DNA of 64,000 bases from assembly GCA_029204225.1 (NCBI GenBank), contig CM055094.1:6082548-6146547 (forward strand), in the 5' to 3' direction. Shown here piece by piece: positions 32,648-44,843 of this stretch. The notes beneath the pieces are model-generated. The model saw nothing but the letters and a program-made list of their open reading frames with translations, was not told where the DNA came from and made no database searches. The first letter of the stretch is position 1. Each line of letters starts with the position of its first letter. Source of the DNA: Diphasiastrum complanatum (Eukaryota; Streptophyta; Lycopodiopsida; Lycopodiales; Lycopodiaceae). The translations under genes were made by a program, and so were the position numbers.

Positions 32648-32691
32648 GGACTTGGAGTATTTCTAGTGACCTCCTGCAAGCTCAACTCACC

Positions 32692-33618
32692 ATGCCATTC
32701 CATAGCGTGATAAAATCTTTCACCGAGCTTCAGCTCTATATCCATCATAGTTCTCAGTTGCCTACTATTCTTGATGACCAACGAAAAACAAAAGAGATTC
32801 TTGAAATTCTCCAGATTTCTATGAATATGCTGAATATAGGTGTTGCTAAGGGGACTAGCATCACCTTGCCTCTGTCCTTTAAAGACTATCCTGCAGTGTC
32901 CGCTATCCTTGATAGCAGATCAGGCATAAATATAATGGCTTTGTTGTTGGCAAAGTCATGGGGATTCCATACCCTCGATCAACCACGCTACAAACTGCTT
33001 ATGGCTGATCCGCAAGTTACAAACCCTACTGGTCATTTTTCAAATATCAATGTTTGCATTGCAGGTGTTAAATTTGTAATCAATTGTGTCATCTTAGACT
33101 TACCAGAAGATGCCAATACTTATAAACTCCTTCTTGGTACACCCCGACTCTAGGCAGGTGTTGTCCAAGACTAGAAGCATAGCAAAATCACCTTTGGCAA
33201 TCACGACAAACGAGTCACTGTTGACTCAAGTGGCCATGTCAAGCCTGTTAAAGTTTATGATGATTGGTCATCCACAACTTATGATGAATCAGATAGTATC
33301 CCGATTCAACCAAAAGGCCACTATACAAGATCCACGGACATAATCAATTGGAATCAGGCACTAGCCACTGTGGACTGTGTTGATTCAAATCGATGTCGTA
33401 TTGAAACCGCTGTAGAAGATGTGGATATTCTTCCATCTTCTACAAACATTGATACACCCATCATCCCACTTATGATGATTGACCCGATTCCTATAGCTCG
33501 GTGCCCAGGAGAACCTAGCGTCTCTATCGCCCATGTTTTCGAAGAAGGTATTCTTTCCATGGATGATGCTGAAATGACGGATGAACATGTACTCCTTTAT
33601 CTAGATGCCCAACGTTAG
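32692..33618 (+). pseudogene. Gypsy aspartic protease region
   Basis: FKDYPAVSAILDSRSGINIM is the active-site loop of a retroelement aspartic protease, with Asp kept but the usual D-S/T-G altered to DSRSG. It is followed by LLAKSWGF, MADPQVTNPTGHFSNINVCI, KFVINCVILDLPEDANTYKL and LLGTPRL, the flap and second hydrophobic-hydrophobic-G part. A frameshift near 33150 leads to Ile/Pro-rich text without RT. The element ends by about 33740, where a copia fragment on the other strand begins. Changing the catalytic loop Gly to Arg should kill activity. Confidence 0.75.
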
Positions 33619-33781
33619 ATCAAGTCACCAGGGCCATTGGCTCATGTCCAACTGACATCCAAAGTACCCAACACACAAGCGTATAGGCCCAAACCCAAAG
33701 TATATACATGGGATGTGTATCCAGACAAAGTTTAGGATACAATCAATAATGACATGATAATGAGGCAACAACACCGCCCAC

Positions 33782-34815
33782 TCAAAAACCACAAAAACCT
33801 CGGTTACAAAAAAATAAAAGTATTAATACAAAACTCTTGGCACTTTTCCCATGATGCATCAAAGTAACTTGCATATATTGACTTAACTTGCTTACACTAT
33901 AACTCAAATTTGGTCTAGTGATTGTCAAATAGATTAAGGAGCCTATAAGTTTTCTAAAGAGTGTGATGTCCTCAAAGGATGCTTCATCACCATCATTAGA
34001 AACTTTACAAACTTGTTTCATAGGGGTGTCAATCCCTTTACAATCTTTCATGCCAAACTTTTCAAGAATGGAAGTAGCATACGTTGATTGACTTATGAAA
34101 GTGAAATCACTACCTTTAGAAATTTCTATTCCAAGTATGAACTTTAGAAGCCCTAGATCTACCATCTTGAATTCACTAGACAATGCAACTTTAACTTTTC
34201 TTATGCCTTACCATCATTTCCTATCATTATGATATCATCAACATAAAGAGCTAAAATGATGATCTTAGCATCATTACACTTGATGTACAAAGAAGGTTCA
34301 TAAGAACTAATCACAAAGCCAAGAAAATAGAGAAAATCATGCAACCTAGAGTACCAAGCTCTGGGTGCTTGCTTCAAGCCATATAGGCTCTTCTTCAAAT
34401 GGCAAACCTTGTCCTCCTCACCATTCTTGATGAAGCCCTCGGGTTACAACATGAATATTTCCTCCTCCAAGTAGCCATTTAAAAATGCATTGGTCACATC
34501 CATTTGATAGAGATCCCACTTGAACAATGTAGCAATACAAATGATGATTCTAATAGTTACAAGCTTTGCTATAGGTGCAAATGTTTCTTGATAGTATATG
34601 CCTTTAGTTTGAAGACACCCCTTAGCAACAAGTCTACCTTTGTACTTATAGATCCATCTTGATTGTACTTTATTCTATAGATCCACTTACATGCAAGTGG
34701 CTTCTTCCCATATGGAAGGTGTACAAGATTCCAAGTTTGATTATCTACCAAAGCATCAAACTCTACTTGCATTGCATCTCTCCAAACTTGTGAAGTACTA
34801 GATGATCTATCCAAA
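33782..34815 (-). pseudogene. Copia H: reverse transcriptase fragment
   Basis: On the minus strand: WRDAMQVEFDALVDNQTWNL, ACKWIYRIKYNQDGSI, a shift, KSLYGLKQAPRAWYSRLHDF, ALYVDDIIMIGND (catalytic YVDD kept), SSEFKMVDLGLLKFILGIEI, TSILEKFGMKDCKGIDTPMK, GSLIYLTITRPNLSYSVSKL. Close to copies A/B in sequence style but a separate older copy with several shifts. It ends within the RT/RNase H connection. It abuts the CACTA DUF4216 fragment on the right and the gypsy fragment on the left. No LTR. Confidence 0.85.
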
Positions 34816-35520
34816 GCTTGGTAGAATCAATGGAAAACTAACCGCCCTCATCTTTCCTGACAATTGCATTGGGACCATTGCAAATAACTTTGAACCATTT
34901 GACATCAAATATGAAAAATTTGAATTGCCTAAGTCCAACTTCGAGGATGTAATTGATTGTCTTACAATAATCAAGTTGAGAAGAGAGTAAATTGGTGTCC
35001 GTTGTGTTTGCTCGACTCTCTTGGGTAAAATTTTCCATGACTCCACAATTGTATGTGTTTATATTTTTGTCAATGCGCTTTGTACAAAAGTGTCATCCAT
35101 GCATCCTTAGTGCATTGTATTTTTTGTACTAAACAAAATAGAACTAAATGTATTAGGGATACAACAAACATGTATAAAATTGCACGTACAAATGTTTTAA
35201 TTAACATGTGTATGATGACCATCATAGCTTACACGTAAATCGCACCCCGTTGTATATTCCCACTCTCTCTCTATTACTTCTTAGTTGTTTGTCGAGGCTT
35301 CTCAAAGGGCATCACGCAGCCAATCAAGCGTCATGTCCTTGGGTAGAAGGGCAAGGCCAAGTGGATATGGTTTTCTTCTATGTCCTCTCCTGAAAGTGGC
35401 TCGAGTGGTTTGTTTAACATCCTTGGCCTCTTCATATAGTGAAATCCACTTTTGCATTTCCTCGTTATTAAGAATGCAAAACTTATTTACCTTCTCCCTA
35501 AAGGAATCACTCATTTTCAT
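34816..35520 (-). pseudogene. CACTA copy J: DUF4216 and linker
   Basis: The minus-strand frames give KMSDSFREKVNKFCILNNEE, MQKWISLYEEAKD, then INYILEVGLRQFKFFIFDVK and WFKVI with VRKDEGGF: the DUF4216 core and the linker before it. The same segments occur in the copy at 1961-3838, on the same strand there. It is cut off at 34815 by copia H, so the DPRWW exon is missing. Confidence 0.75.
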
Positions 35521-35526
35521 GATCGC

Positions 35527-36260
35527 TCATTTTCCTTGAGGAACTTCCCTGACAACATGCTGATCATCCTTCTTATCCCAAAGATGAGAAATAGAAGGAT
35601 TGCTATGAGCAAGAAACTTTGTGATGTAAACCATGGACTCTTGCACTGGCCATCCTTCCACCACACTACCCTCAGGCCTTGCTCTTTGTCCTAAAAAGCC
35701 TTTCAATGTTTTCGTGAATCGTCCAAGAAAAATATCCAACGACTATGGACAACGCTTGAATTAAAAAAATGGATCAATGTTAGCAAGAGAATATGGGAAT
35801 TACCACAATAGTAATAGTCTAAGATGGACTAAGAATAGACAATAGTCCAGGATGGACTGAGAATAGGCAATTGATGCAAGTAGACGATGTATCTACCATG
35901 GCCACCTCATCTACCAAATGCACAATGAGGTGTATTTGAATGGTGAGAATGGATGTGGGAAAGTGCTTCTCGATCAAACATGCTGCCTCGATGGAGCTTT
36001 GTCTTTTCACCTCAATGAATGCCAGTGGTATCTCCTTGGATGAAATGTATTTTCATAAGAAAAATAAACAACAATGACATACGCGTCAACTAGATCATCA
36101 TCTTGAATCAGTCTAAGAAAAAATGATGTGATTCGCATTCACTGTACCTCACCAAACCACTGATTTTGTAGATGGCACTCCTAACTCAAGAACCCTTTCA
36201 ACACCAAGGGAAGCAAAATTGCATGCGCAAAAACAATTTGGTCATTGAGATACATATATG
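35527..36260 (-). pseudogene. CACTA copy J: DUF4218
   Basis: IEAACLIEKHFPTSILTIQI and HLIVHLVDEVAMVD, then after a shift TKTLKGFLGQRARPEGSVVE and GWPVQESMVYITKF. DUF4218 has the pattern LCxLExxFPPsFFdxMxHLxxHLxxEx...GPVxxRWMYPxERxMKxLKxxVrNrxRPEGS. The RWMYP part is garbled by an indel. It lies between transposase core and DUF4216 as in intact CACTA proteins. Confidence 0.8.
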
Positions 36261-36379
36261 CACAATAAGATCATCATGAAATTACAAGACATGCTATAAA
36301 ATTTAATCCACAATGTTGAGGTGGAAGCAATATCAAAAAACATATGCATGCCAAGCCAACCTATAAAAATTTATGCCAG

Positions 36380-38130
36380 TCATGAGATTTTAGTCCCTTA
36401 GCTTGTTGTCCCTTGGGAAGGCACCCTTTAGGCATCGCATATTCTCTCCTCGAAAAGATCCATGGGGCCTTTGGTAGGACAATTGAAGTCCCCACCATTT
36501 GTGGCCATAAATCGACCATCTTTTCCACTTCTTTTAAGTCATCTCGCGTGTTTTTTATCTTTCAACCCGGTCAAGTGCTCTAAAATCATGCTCCCAAAAT
36601 TCTTGAATATGTGCATCGGGTCCAAACGATGGTTTATCAACAATTCCCTCCAATATGGGAGTTCACGAAATATTGATAATCTCTTCATGCCAAGAGGGAG
36701 TCGCCCAAGATCTTGACTGGATCTCCAAATCTGAAGCCAATCACTTTGCCTACAATATTAACAAACAAGCACACACATTTAATGCAGATTATCCTTAGAG
36801 GAAACATAAAGAGAGTAACTATAAAATAAATAAATGACATGTACCATTAATTGGCCCAAATATGTATTGTACCTTCATGGAATGAGGATGTTGACCAACA
36901 AGTCCATCATGCATAGGGTGATCGGGTGGAAGGTATTGAGTGTGGCCCTCATAAACCATCTTTCGTAGATGTTGTGAGTGACATGCTTGCAAATACTCAC
37001 CACAAATGGGGCATGCATTGTAGCCACTAGTTTAGAGCCCTACATTGAGACAAAACAACCAACTTAATTGTGAGTCCAATGTTCGAATTGAAAGAAAATT
37101 TGTGAATGCACATAAAATTTACTATTATATCACAAAAAGAACCAATAGCAAGGATGTTTCCCCAGAACATTTTCCATATCTAGGAAAGTCGTGCATTGTC
37201 TACATCAAGATCCCCTTTAGCACAAAATTTCTTTGTCTCAGTGGTCTTGATATATTGCTCACTTGAACTCTAGCTTGCCATAGAATCTTTAGCTCATTAG
37301 TCAAGGGAGCCATATACACGTCCATATTTGTTGCCTTGTATTTTCCCGGGATAAGAAGGGTGAGCATTAGGTGCCCCTTTTTGATACTTAGCCACACAAG
37401 GGGATGTTGTGGATTTGAAAAGACAACCAGCCAAGTGGACCATGATGTGGAATGGATTCACACCATTCATCGCCAACCCCAAATGGCGAGGCTCATCCCT
37501 AAACTCATGCCAAGTAGCATCCACATGCTTCCATGCTGGAGAATCAGCAGGGATCCTCATAGTATCGTCCGATGAATGATTGTTTGAATGCCATGTCATT
37601 AGCTCCGCGATGGAATTACACTTAAACATGTGGCGTATCCTAGGTATGATAGAAAAATGTCTTACCACCTTGGCGAGTATGATCGCTCCTTCTAAATCTT
37701 GTCTGTAGCGGTGTTCTCCACAGCATGGACACGTGCTTGCCTCCTCAAACTCATCTCGATATAAGATGCAATCATTGTGACATGCATGAATACTCTTGTA
37801 ATCCATGCTGACCATGGATAACATTTTCTTGGCTTCTTGTCGAGACGCCGCCATGATGTTATTTGGAGACAACATTTTTTTGAGCAAATTGCGATATATA
37901 TTTATCTAATTAGTTATATATAATTTCTCACAACGCATGAAAAAATAGAATGAGATGAGATCAGTTTGTCTATAACACACAAGAAGCTCGCAAGCATACC
38001 CAAACAACTCCATGACACTCGCATCCGACCACCCGCACCTAGTTTGCAAGTTCAAAGGTAACAAACAAGCTCGTAACTTTGACATTTGTCCACACCCTCC
38101 TACAAAGGAGTCGATGCCAAGCCATGCATA
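36380..38130 (-). pseudogene. CACTA copy J: Transposase_21 core
   Basis: From the right: GCGQMSKLRACLLPLNLQTR, an intron-like gap, KKMLSMVSMDYKSIHACHND, CILYRDEFEEASTCPCCGEH, ILAKVVRHFSIIPRIRHMFK, AELMTWHSNNHSSDDTMRIP, LGLAMNGVNPFHIM, then in another frame ILMXTMHDFPRYGKCSG, ACPICGEYLQACHSQHLRKM with YLPPDHPMH, FRELPYWRELLINHRLDPMH, IFKNFGSMILEHLTGLKD and GLKSHDWHKF. This is the full order of plant CACTA transposase, with shifts between blocks. Transposase_21 carries out cut-and-paste of CACTA elements. Inactive. Confidence 0.88.
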
Positions 38131-38979
38131 ATCTCTTCTTCCTTTGTCAATGTGGCCTTGGGTGGGTTCGTGAAAAATGCATCAATCATGTCATCCATGT
38201 TCCCCTCATGATCATGCGATGGGAATGGCACATCCTCGTGTATTCTGTCTCCTTGGGACATATCTTTGTGCAAGTCCATGGGTGGTGTATGCGAGGAAAG
38301 TAGTGGCTCTTGTGTGCTTGCATGTCTGAATCATGCGAATTGCATGACAACATCTGGTTGAATTCTCTAATAGCGGGTCATCATCCTACACAACACAAGT
38401 GCAACAACAGTTAAGAACAATAAAATATTCCTCCAATCGTGAAGACCGCCAAATAACATACGTGGTAAAGGTGCGTGCAATCAAGGTTTTTAGCTATACA
38501 AAGTGCTTTGCAAATCAGAACTCACCGAAGAACTCGGGCCGCACAAATAATGATTCTCTCAATTTGTCCATACATGTGAATATGTGATAAAGTAGTACAT
38601 TGCTCTCATCGTAGTGCATACTTACATCGTGTACATGGGCATGGTATTCTCTGGTATATGTGTCTGCCTCATCATGTGAACTCACCATTTGCATCTGTGC
38701 ACCTTGACGGTTGACAATGGATGGAACACAAAATTAGAAATGATCAACAATACATAGAACAAACTAATTGAATACATTGATACAATTACAAGACATGTTT
38801 ACAATTACTAATTTTGAGTCTAGTGCAACTAGTCTCTCGAATTTAGCAATAAAAGATAAATTAAACCAAATTTTTGAACAAAAACAATATGTTCAACCCT
38901 AGCAACTTATAATTAGTTGTATGGCACGTACTTGGATTGTTAGAACTATGTTATGAATATGATGGTGATCTATGGCGTC
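38131..38979. other. No gene recognised upstream of CACTA J
   Basis: May contain the first CACTA exons; the minus strand around 38300 is His/Arg-rich but unrecognised. No CACTA terminal repeat could be placed. Confidence 0.35.
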
Positions 38980-39510
38980 AGTGGTTCCAAGCATCATGAT
39001 GATGTAAGATAGGTCTAGTTAAATTCCTACTCATTTATATTTGTGACAAGGCCAACTGCAATCTTGTAAAGAGCGAGGCTAGCCATGTAATGATGCACAT
39101 AGGCATGTGATCCATGCCTATGTGCATCATTACATGGCTAGCCTCGCTCTTCAGTTCTCCTAAACTAATGAAAATTGAGATTTGCATAATATTCTACTTC
39201 TGAATCCAATTTTGTACAATCAAAATAGTAGAAGATGTTTTTGATCAAAATGCCTAAACATCCAAATTCTTAAAGATTCCTTCTACACTAAGTCACATGT
39301 TATCATCTAGTCACCATGTGTCATTGGCAAAGTATGGCATGATATCTCACAACAGGAAAATAGTGCTACACTCATATGGTTAGAAGTCATTCATAAATAT
39401 GATGGTGATCTATGGTAGTTCGACCAGGCATCTCGACATATAAATTCAAGATAGGTCTAAATCCCTCATTGTTTGGAGCAAAAGGCCAACTATAATCTTG
39501 TCATGATATC
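38980..39510 (+). repeat. Two diverged direct repeats around a hairpin
   Basis: ATATGATGGTGATCTATGG, AAGATAGGTCTA, GGCCAACT(G/A)(C/T)AATCTTGT and CCTATGTG occur in the same order at 38957-39128 and 39396-39525. The first copy is interrupted by the perfect inverted repeat, the second is not. Confidence 0.6.
39069..39151. repeat. Perfect hairpin: two 39-bp arms, 5-nt loop
   Basis: Left arm 39069-39107 begins AAGAGCGAGGCTAGCC and right arm 39113-39151 ends GGCTAGCCTCGCTCTT. All 39 bases pair, with loop TGATC. Outside the arms pairing stops at once. It is more GC-rich than its surroundings. Confidence 0.95.
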
Positions 39511-40189
39511 CAAGCCTATGTGTTTCATTGCAATCAATTGCAAAAGAGTATGTCATTGAGGAGTTCAAGGCATTTTAGATCAATTCTTTTTTGCTTTTGG
39601 ATCTTTGTACGTAGGCCTTTATTACAATCAAAGTTATCGCTAGTTCCACTACTATACTATGCCGATTTTCGCGCGTATTGGAAATAGGGACATAAATGGA
39701 TCTCTTGGAAAATTACTATTTTGCAAAATAACTACATTTGAAAAAAGACAAATTTCAAAATTTTGGGTAGTTGGACGCTCAAGAATAGTAGTTGGATACT
39801 AAATTCATCAATGTTTGGACAGTTATGACATTCTTTAACCATATGAATACAATCTAGTAGATAAAAAATTGTGTCGTTCACTACACTATATATTCTTTGA
39901 CAAGGCTTGGGAATATAACGGCCGACAATCTTTTGTAGGAAAGGTTCTGCGAAACTGTTAGAAAGGTTATGCTAATTCTTCCTTAGAGAACGCGATTAGA
40001 GGTTGAATAAATCATACCAATATCATCGTTTTTAATCATGCCTGAATCTGATCTATGTACTAATTGAGCAAGTCTATTATGATTAAATTATGCGTGCAGA
40101 ATATGGAAATATTTGCACGAATGTAATAGACAATTAGATAATCAGATAAAATGACTGAAACTTTGATATACATTTTTCTTGTTGCCTTG
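39511..40189. other. No gene recognised
   Basis: AT-rich spacer without coding signal. Confidence 0.45.
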
Positions 40190-40795
40190 TGGTATCTCTT
40201 TTACAAAGAGTACGTAAGTGTGCAAGTGCATAAGTAAATAAGTCAATCTGAGTCTAAGTCTGAGCTTGAATCTAAGAGTATGTTATTACTATAAGTGCAC
40301 ATGTATTTATATTGTTACAAGATAAGTCCTTTGGCATTTTTCCTTTTGTAACAAAATTCAATCATTTTGACGGTTGATATTCAACAATGTGCTTGTTTCT
40401 CAGAGTCAAACAAATTTTGTTTGCAAATATTTTGTGACAATTTGTCTCTTTGTTTTAGCTAGGTTTTTGCGAATTGTTTGCGACATTTGTCTTTCAGTGA
40501 CATTTTTGTCATTCGTGAATCGTTTGCGCCAGATGACAATTCTTGATCTTGAAGGAAGCTAGAATATTTCGCAAATTGTTCAAGATAGTTTTGTGACATC
40601 TGAGGCTTGAACAAGAAACAGAAAAATTTTTGCGACAAAATTCTATTCGCGAATCTTTTGAGCTTGAACAAGAAAGCCACAAGCTTCCACAAGACACTGT
40701 TTCGAGTTCGCGTTCATTTCTTTCTCATCCTTTGTTAAGTAAACTGTGCGCTTTGTTGGTAGAATCAAGATCTGTCTGATTAGTTGTTCTAGAGC
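40190..40795 (-). mobile_element. LTR-like repeat at 3' side of deleted copia, boundaries approximate
   Basis: The stretch from about 40244 (GTCAATCTGAGTCTAAG) to about 40490 matches 42977-43215 phrase by phrase, including GTATGTTATTACTATAAGTG, ATTGTTACAAGATAAGTCC and TTGATATTCAACAATGT. On the minus strand a purine run GAGAGGGAG near 40797 precedes it, as expected for a polypurine tract before a 3' LTR. Words such as GCGAATTGTTTGC recur. Exact ends are not resolved. Confidence 0.6.
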
Positions 40796-40849
40796 TCCCT
40801 CTCAAAGTGGCAGTTGTATTAACCCCAATCTTCTTCGTTGCTTCTCGAA

Positions 40850-42974
40850 CAAGGCTTTACTTAGTGGTTTTGTAAAGATATCAGTTGTCATTTCCTCTGT
40901 AGGTATGAAGACTGTCTTCAGTATCTTCTTCTCGACTAAGTCCCAAATAACATGATACTTGATAGCTATGTGTTACATTTTTTAGTGAAATACAGGATCT
41001 TTTGTAAGATAGATTGCTGAAGTGTTATCCATTAACAAGACATAAGGTTCAGAATTAGATTTATCAAATCCTTCTAACGTATGTTTGATCCAAATTAGCT
41101 CATTTTCCATCTTAGCTGCTGCTACATATTCAGCCTCATGGGAAGATTGATCTACTGCTATTTGCTTCTTGCTTATCCAGAGTATGGCTACGCCAGATGC
41201 TGGTGTACAACCTCCTGAAATGCTTTTGTTGTCATCCTTCATGGATGCCCAACTTGCGTCATTGGATGTGAAATCCACTTCTTTCAAATAACACAATCCA
41301 TAGTCTTTCATTTCCTGGAGATATTGCACTACTCTTTCTGCTGACTTCCAATGTAATGATCCTAGATTTTGATAAATTGGCTCAGCTTGTATATTGCGAA
41401 TGCTATATCAGGCCTGGTGTTGTCTGCAAGATATAATAATGATCCAATCAGCCTACGATAGGGTGTCTTGGCCATTCGCTTCTCTTCTTCGAGAGTCTGT
41501 GGACAATCTGCCTTGCTTAGTATTGTTCTAGGTGTCATGGGAGTATGCACGCCTTTGCATTTGAGCATATTAAAATTTTTAATTATTTTCAAAGTATACT
41601 TTTGTTGGTGAAGATATAACTTACCACCTTCAAAGTCTCTTTCGATCTGCAAACCTAGATAGATTCTTGGTTCTCTTAGGTCAGCGTTCTCGCATATTTC
41701 AAAAATATTTGCAACCAGGTTATCAAAATTTTCATCAAACAATCTACAAGAGTTTCTTGTGAAGGTTATTGACATTCATGTGTCAACTATCTTAGCTACG
41801 GATAGAAGGTCCTTATCAAGAGTAGAAACATAGAGAACTTCCTCCAGTTTCTTGTCACCCTGATTCGTGTCTAGCCATAGTACACCAGTTCCATCAACTA
41901 TATGTTTAGAACCGTCTCCAAGTATAGTAAATCTTAAATAATTTGTCTTCTTATACTCAGACAATATTTGTTTTGAGGAAACAAAAGGTGGCTCCCGAAT
42001 CAAGAACTACTTCTCGAATTTGCAAATTTGATGAACAACATAAATCTCCAGAAACATGTGCTTCCTCTTTTGCTGTTCTGAAACATTTTGGTTTGTCTTC
42101 GATGAAATTAGAATCTGAAGGTTTGCTTGAATTTTGTTCCTTTTTGTTTCTAGGATTTCGATAACAGTCTACTATTGCATGGCCCCATTTATGACAATGA
42201 ATGCATTCAATCTTTGGATTTAACCAACATTTGTCTTCTGTATGACCTGATTTTCTACATCTGTTGTAGATCTTCTTTTCACCAAAAATTCTTCTATTGT
42301 TTTCCAAATTGATGTTCATTAGTCTTAGACTCATTCTTCTTAGACGACTCCCTCTTAAACTTAGACTTCTTAGAAGATTTATTCTTCTGAGTGAAAAGGG
42401 CTTTTTCGGAATCAACATTGTCATCATAGTGTTCGCGTGCTTCTACTTTCTCTTTGACTCCATCTATCACTTTTTGAAGTGTCATTCTTGAATCTTTCGC
42501 CAGTAAAGTTCGAGTTGTGTGGAATGACTTGGGTAGGGCACGAAAAAAATAGCTAAGCTGCTTTTCCTTTGAGATCGTATTTTCAGTGCTGAAATTTTGC
42601 AAAGAAATAAACAAATCCTTTATCTTTCGTACGAATGTGGTCAGGTCCTTGCTGTCCCACTGTAGGTAAGTCAATTGGTCCTCCAAGGACATGACTTGAT
42701 TTCAAGATCAAGTCTCATTCTTGGTTTGTAGTTCTTCCCACAATCCTTTTGGATTTGAAGTCGATAAAAGATCTAGCATTATGTCGTCATGCACTAAAAA
42801 CGCAATAATTGCTATAGCTTTGTCATTTTTTTCCATCCATTCATGAAGCTCCTTTCCAAGAGCTATTGGCTTATCTTCTGATGGTTCTACCCATTGCCAT
42901 AAACCTTTGCCCTTTAGTACGAGTGAAGTTTTTAACTTCCAGACTAAATAGTTTGAACCTTCTGCATCCAGTAA
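40850..42974 (-). mobile_element. Copia element with in-frame internal deletion
   Basis: From the right: gag (NYLVWKLKTSLVLKGKGLWQ, MLDLLSTSNPKGLWEELQ, LPKSFHTTRTLLAKDS), knuckle CIHCHKWGHAIVDC, protease VLDSGATFCF and EEVLYVSTLDKDLLSVAKIV, then one TGA and directly FTRNSCRLFDENFDNLV, YLGLQIERDFEGGKLYLHQQ, TRPDIAFAIYKLSQF, and RNase H (FTSNDASWASMKDD, DQSSHEAEYVAAA, LLMDNTSAIYLTKD). GAG-pre-integrase, integrase and most of RT are gone, and the two sides of the deletion remain in the same frame. RT and RNase H tail follow FIPTEEMTTDIFTKPLSKA. A frameshift sits in gag. Non-autonomous. Confidence 0.82.
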
Positions 42975-42976
42975 TT

Positions 42977-43215
42977 AATCAGTTTGAGTCTAAGCTTGAG
43001 TTTGAATCTGAGAGTATGTTATTACTATAAGTGCAGATGTATTTATATTGTTACAAGATAAGTCCTTTGGCCTTTTTTCTTTTGTAACAGAATTCAATTG
43101 TTTTGATGGTTGATATTCAACAATGTTCTGGTTTCTCAAAGTTGAATAAATTATGTTTGCGAATATTTTGCGACAGTCTATCTCTTTGTTTCAACTACGT
43201 GTTTCGCGAATTGTT
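42977..43215 (-). mobile_element. LTR-like repeat at 5' side of deleted copia, partial
   Basis: It matches 40244-40490 as described there. The gag frame (LDAEGSNYLVWK) starts almost directly at its edge, without a recognisable primer site or leader, so the junction is probably a secondary deletion. Confidence 0.55.
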
Positions 43216-43709
43216 CGCTAGAATCTTACACAAAATCGAGTTTCTTGCATATGTAGATTGGATCTTTTGTAGATCAAAATCCTATATAGGTTTATAGTCT
43301 TGATAAATTCCAATTTCTTACATCACATGTTGAATTTGGATGATTTTTGGATCATTGGAATAGCCTAAGTAGTGGCTAATAGATTGCATATCAAGTTTTT
43401 GACATTTGCATATTCATTTTTTTGTAATTTTGTTAAAACTCTAATTTTGATTGGATCTCTAGATTGTGAGGTTACTGAACTTCATTTGAGTGTGTTTCAA
43501 TCTTAGGAAGTGGCAAGATTCATTAGATTGAGAATAGATCTTAGGTTGATCAAGATTTCATGATTCTAAGTGTTGATTTGCTTGTTATAAGTGCCTAAAG
43601 AGAATTGAGAAGCCTCATATCTTTGTGATTTTCTTTTGAAAATATTTTTTGTTGTTCAAAGGAGTGCTTTGTGCATTGAAACATGTTGAAAGAGAGGACT
43701 TGGTCATTG
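43216..43709. other. No gene recognised; leader-like sequence
   Basis: AG/TT-rich text resembling copia untranslated leaders, for example that of element C, but with no primer site. It separates the deleted copia from element D. Confidence 0.35.
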
Positions 43710-44843
43710 CTAAATGGCTACATCAAGTGGAGTCATGTTGGAAGTCAATGATAGACCAACACTAAGCATATTCTTGGTGATTGATGGTACATAAAGGACA
43801 TTTTCTAGATCCATGTATTTTGAGAATTCTAGACACAAAGAGATGGTGCCAACACCATCTATCCTACACTCTTCATCATTTGTAGTAAAGACAAACTTCT
43901 TAGCAACATTGAAAGAGTGTAAGGTTGAGAAAAAGTCCTTTTCACAAGACATGTGGGAGCTAGCCCCACTGTCAATCCACCAATTGTCTCTTCAATTGCT
44001 ATTGCTTGTTGGTGAGGATGTAGATGCCATCAAGAATACATCTACTTCATCCTCCTCCTCCTCCTTCCTTGTTTGTCCTCCTCCACTTGTGCTCTTAGCC
44101 TCTTGTAGCATTTAGTTGCATAATGCCCCTTCTTTCCACAAAAGAAGCATTTTTACTTTGACTTGTCCTTTGAGCTCGATGCATCTTTAGCCTCCTTTGG
44201 ATGCTTTTTCATTCCATTGGTCTTCTTTTTGCCCTTGAATGAGAAATTGGCTTTCTCATCACCATCCTGCAAAGACAAGGAACTCATCCTAGATTTTGCA
44301 TGGAGCATCCTACACTCTTCAGCCACTAATACACTTTGAAGTTTTTCTATAGTTGGAAAAGTGTCTTGGATGGCAAAAATTTGGACCAAATTTGCAAAGT
44401 TATCTCCTAGACCATTAAGGATAATTTGTACAAGCTCTCCATCATGCATCTTCTCTCCAATGGAAGCCAACTCCCTATTTAGAGACTTGATTCTAAGTTC
44501 ATAATCATGTGCACTCTCCTCACTTCTCCCCATGCTTTGCAAAATCTGATTTCTAAGCATGACTACTCTTGAAGTGTTACTAGGTTCATAGATTGATTCT
44601 AAAGACTCCCAAGCCTCTTTAGCACTAGTACATCCTGATACTTCTCTCAACGAATCATTGCTCATTCATCTTCACACAATGAAGTGCAAGCCTAGATCTC
44701 TTCTTGTATCTAGCTAACTCTTGTGCACCTAGAGGTTCATCTTCATTTTCAATCAGAAACTCATAAAGGTCTTGGAGCACCAAGAGTGACTCCATCCTAA
44801 CCTTCCAAATAGCATAATTTGTAGAATTCAACCTTGTGAAAAA
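43710..44843 (-). pseudogene. gag: Copia D gag and protease start (left part)
   Basis: Reading left from the insertion point of element C: LNSTNYAIWKVRMESLLVLQ, LYEFLIENEDEPLGAQELAR, then SNDSLREVSGCTSAKEAWES, SAHDYELRIKSLNRELASIG, VQIILNGLGDNF, a Lys-rich tract, and after shifts the protease DSGAS-type region into SCEKDFFSTLHSFNVAKKF, GVGTISLCLEF and VLYVPSITKNMLSVG. It is a close relative of the gag of copia B. Here AIWKV, lost in B, is preserved. The knuckle is seen as CFFCGKKGHYAT(K) on the minus strand near 44110-44150. Pol and 3' LTR are missing. Confidence 0.85.

Noticed and set aside
33370-33618. Host gene with IPIARCPGEPS frame
   Set aside because: It follows the gypsy protease after a frameshift and looks like its linker toward RT; opposite-strand frames are shadows.
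39069-39151. microRNA precursor
   Set aside because: Arms are perfect with a 5-nt loop; plant miRNA precursors have mismatches and longer loops. A fold-back or inverted duplication is more likely.
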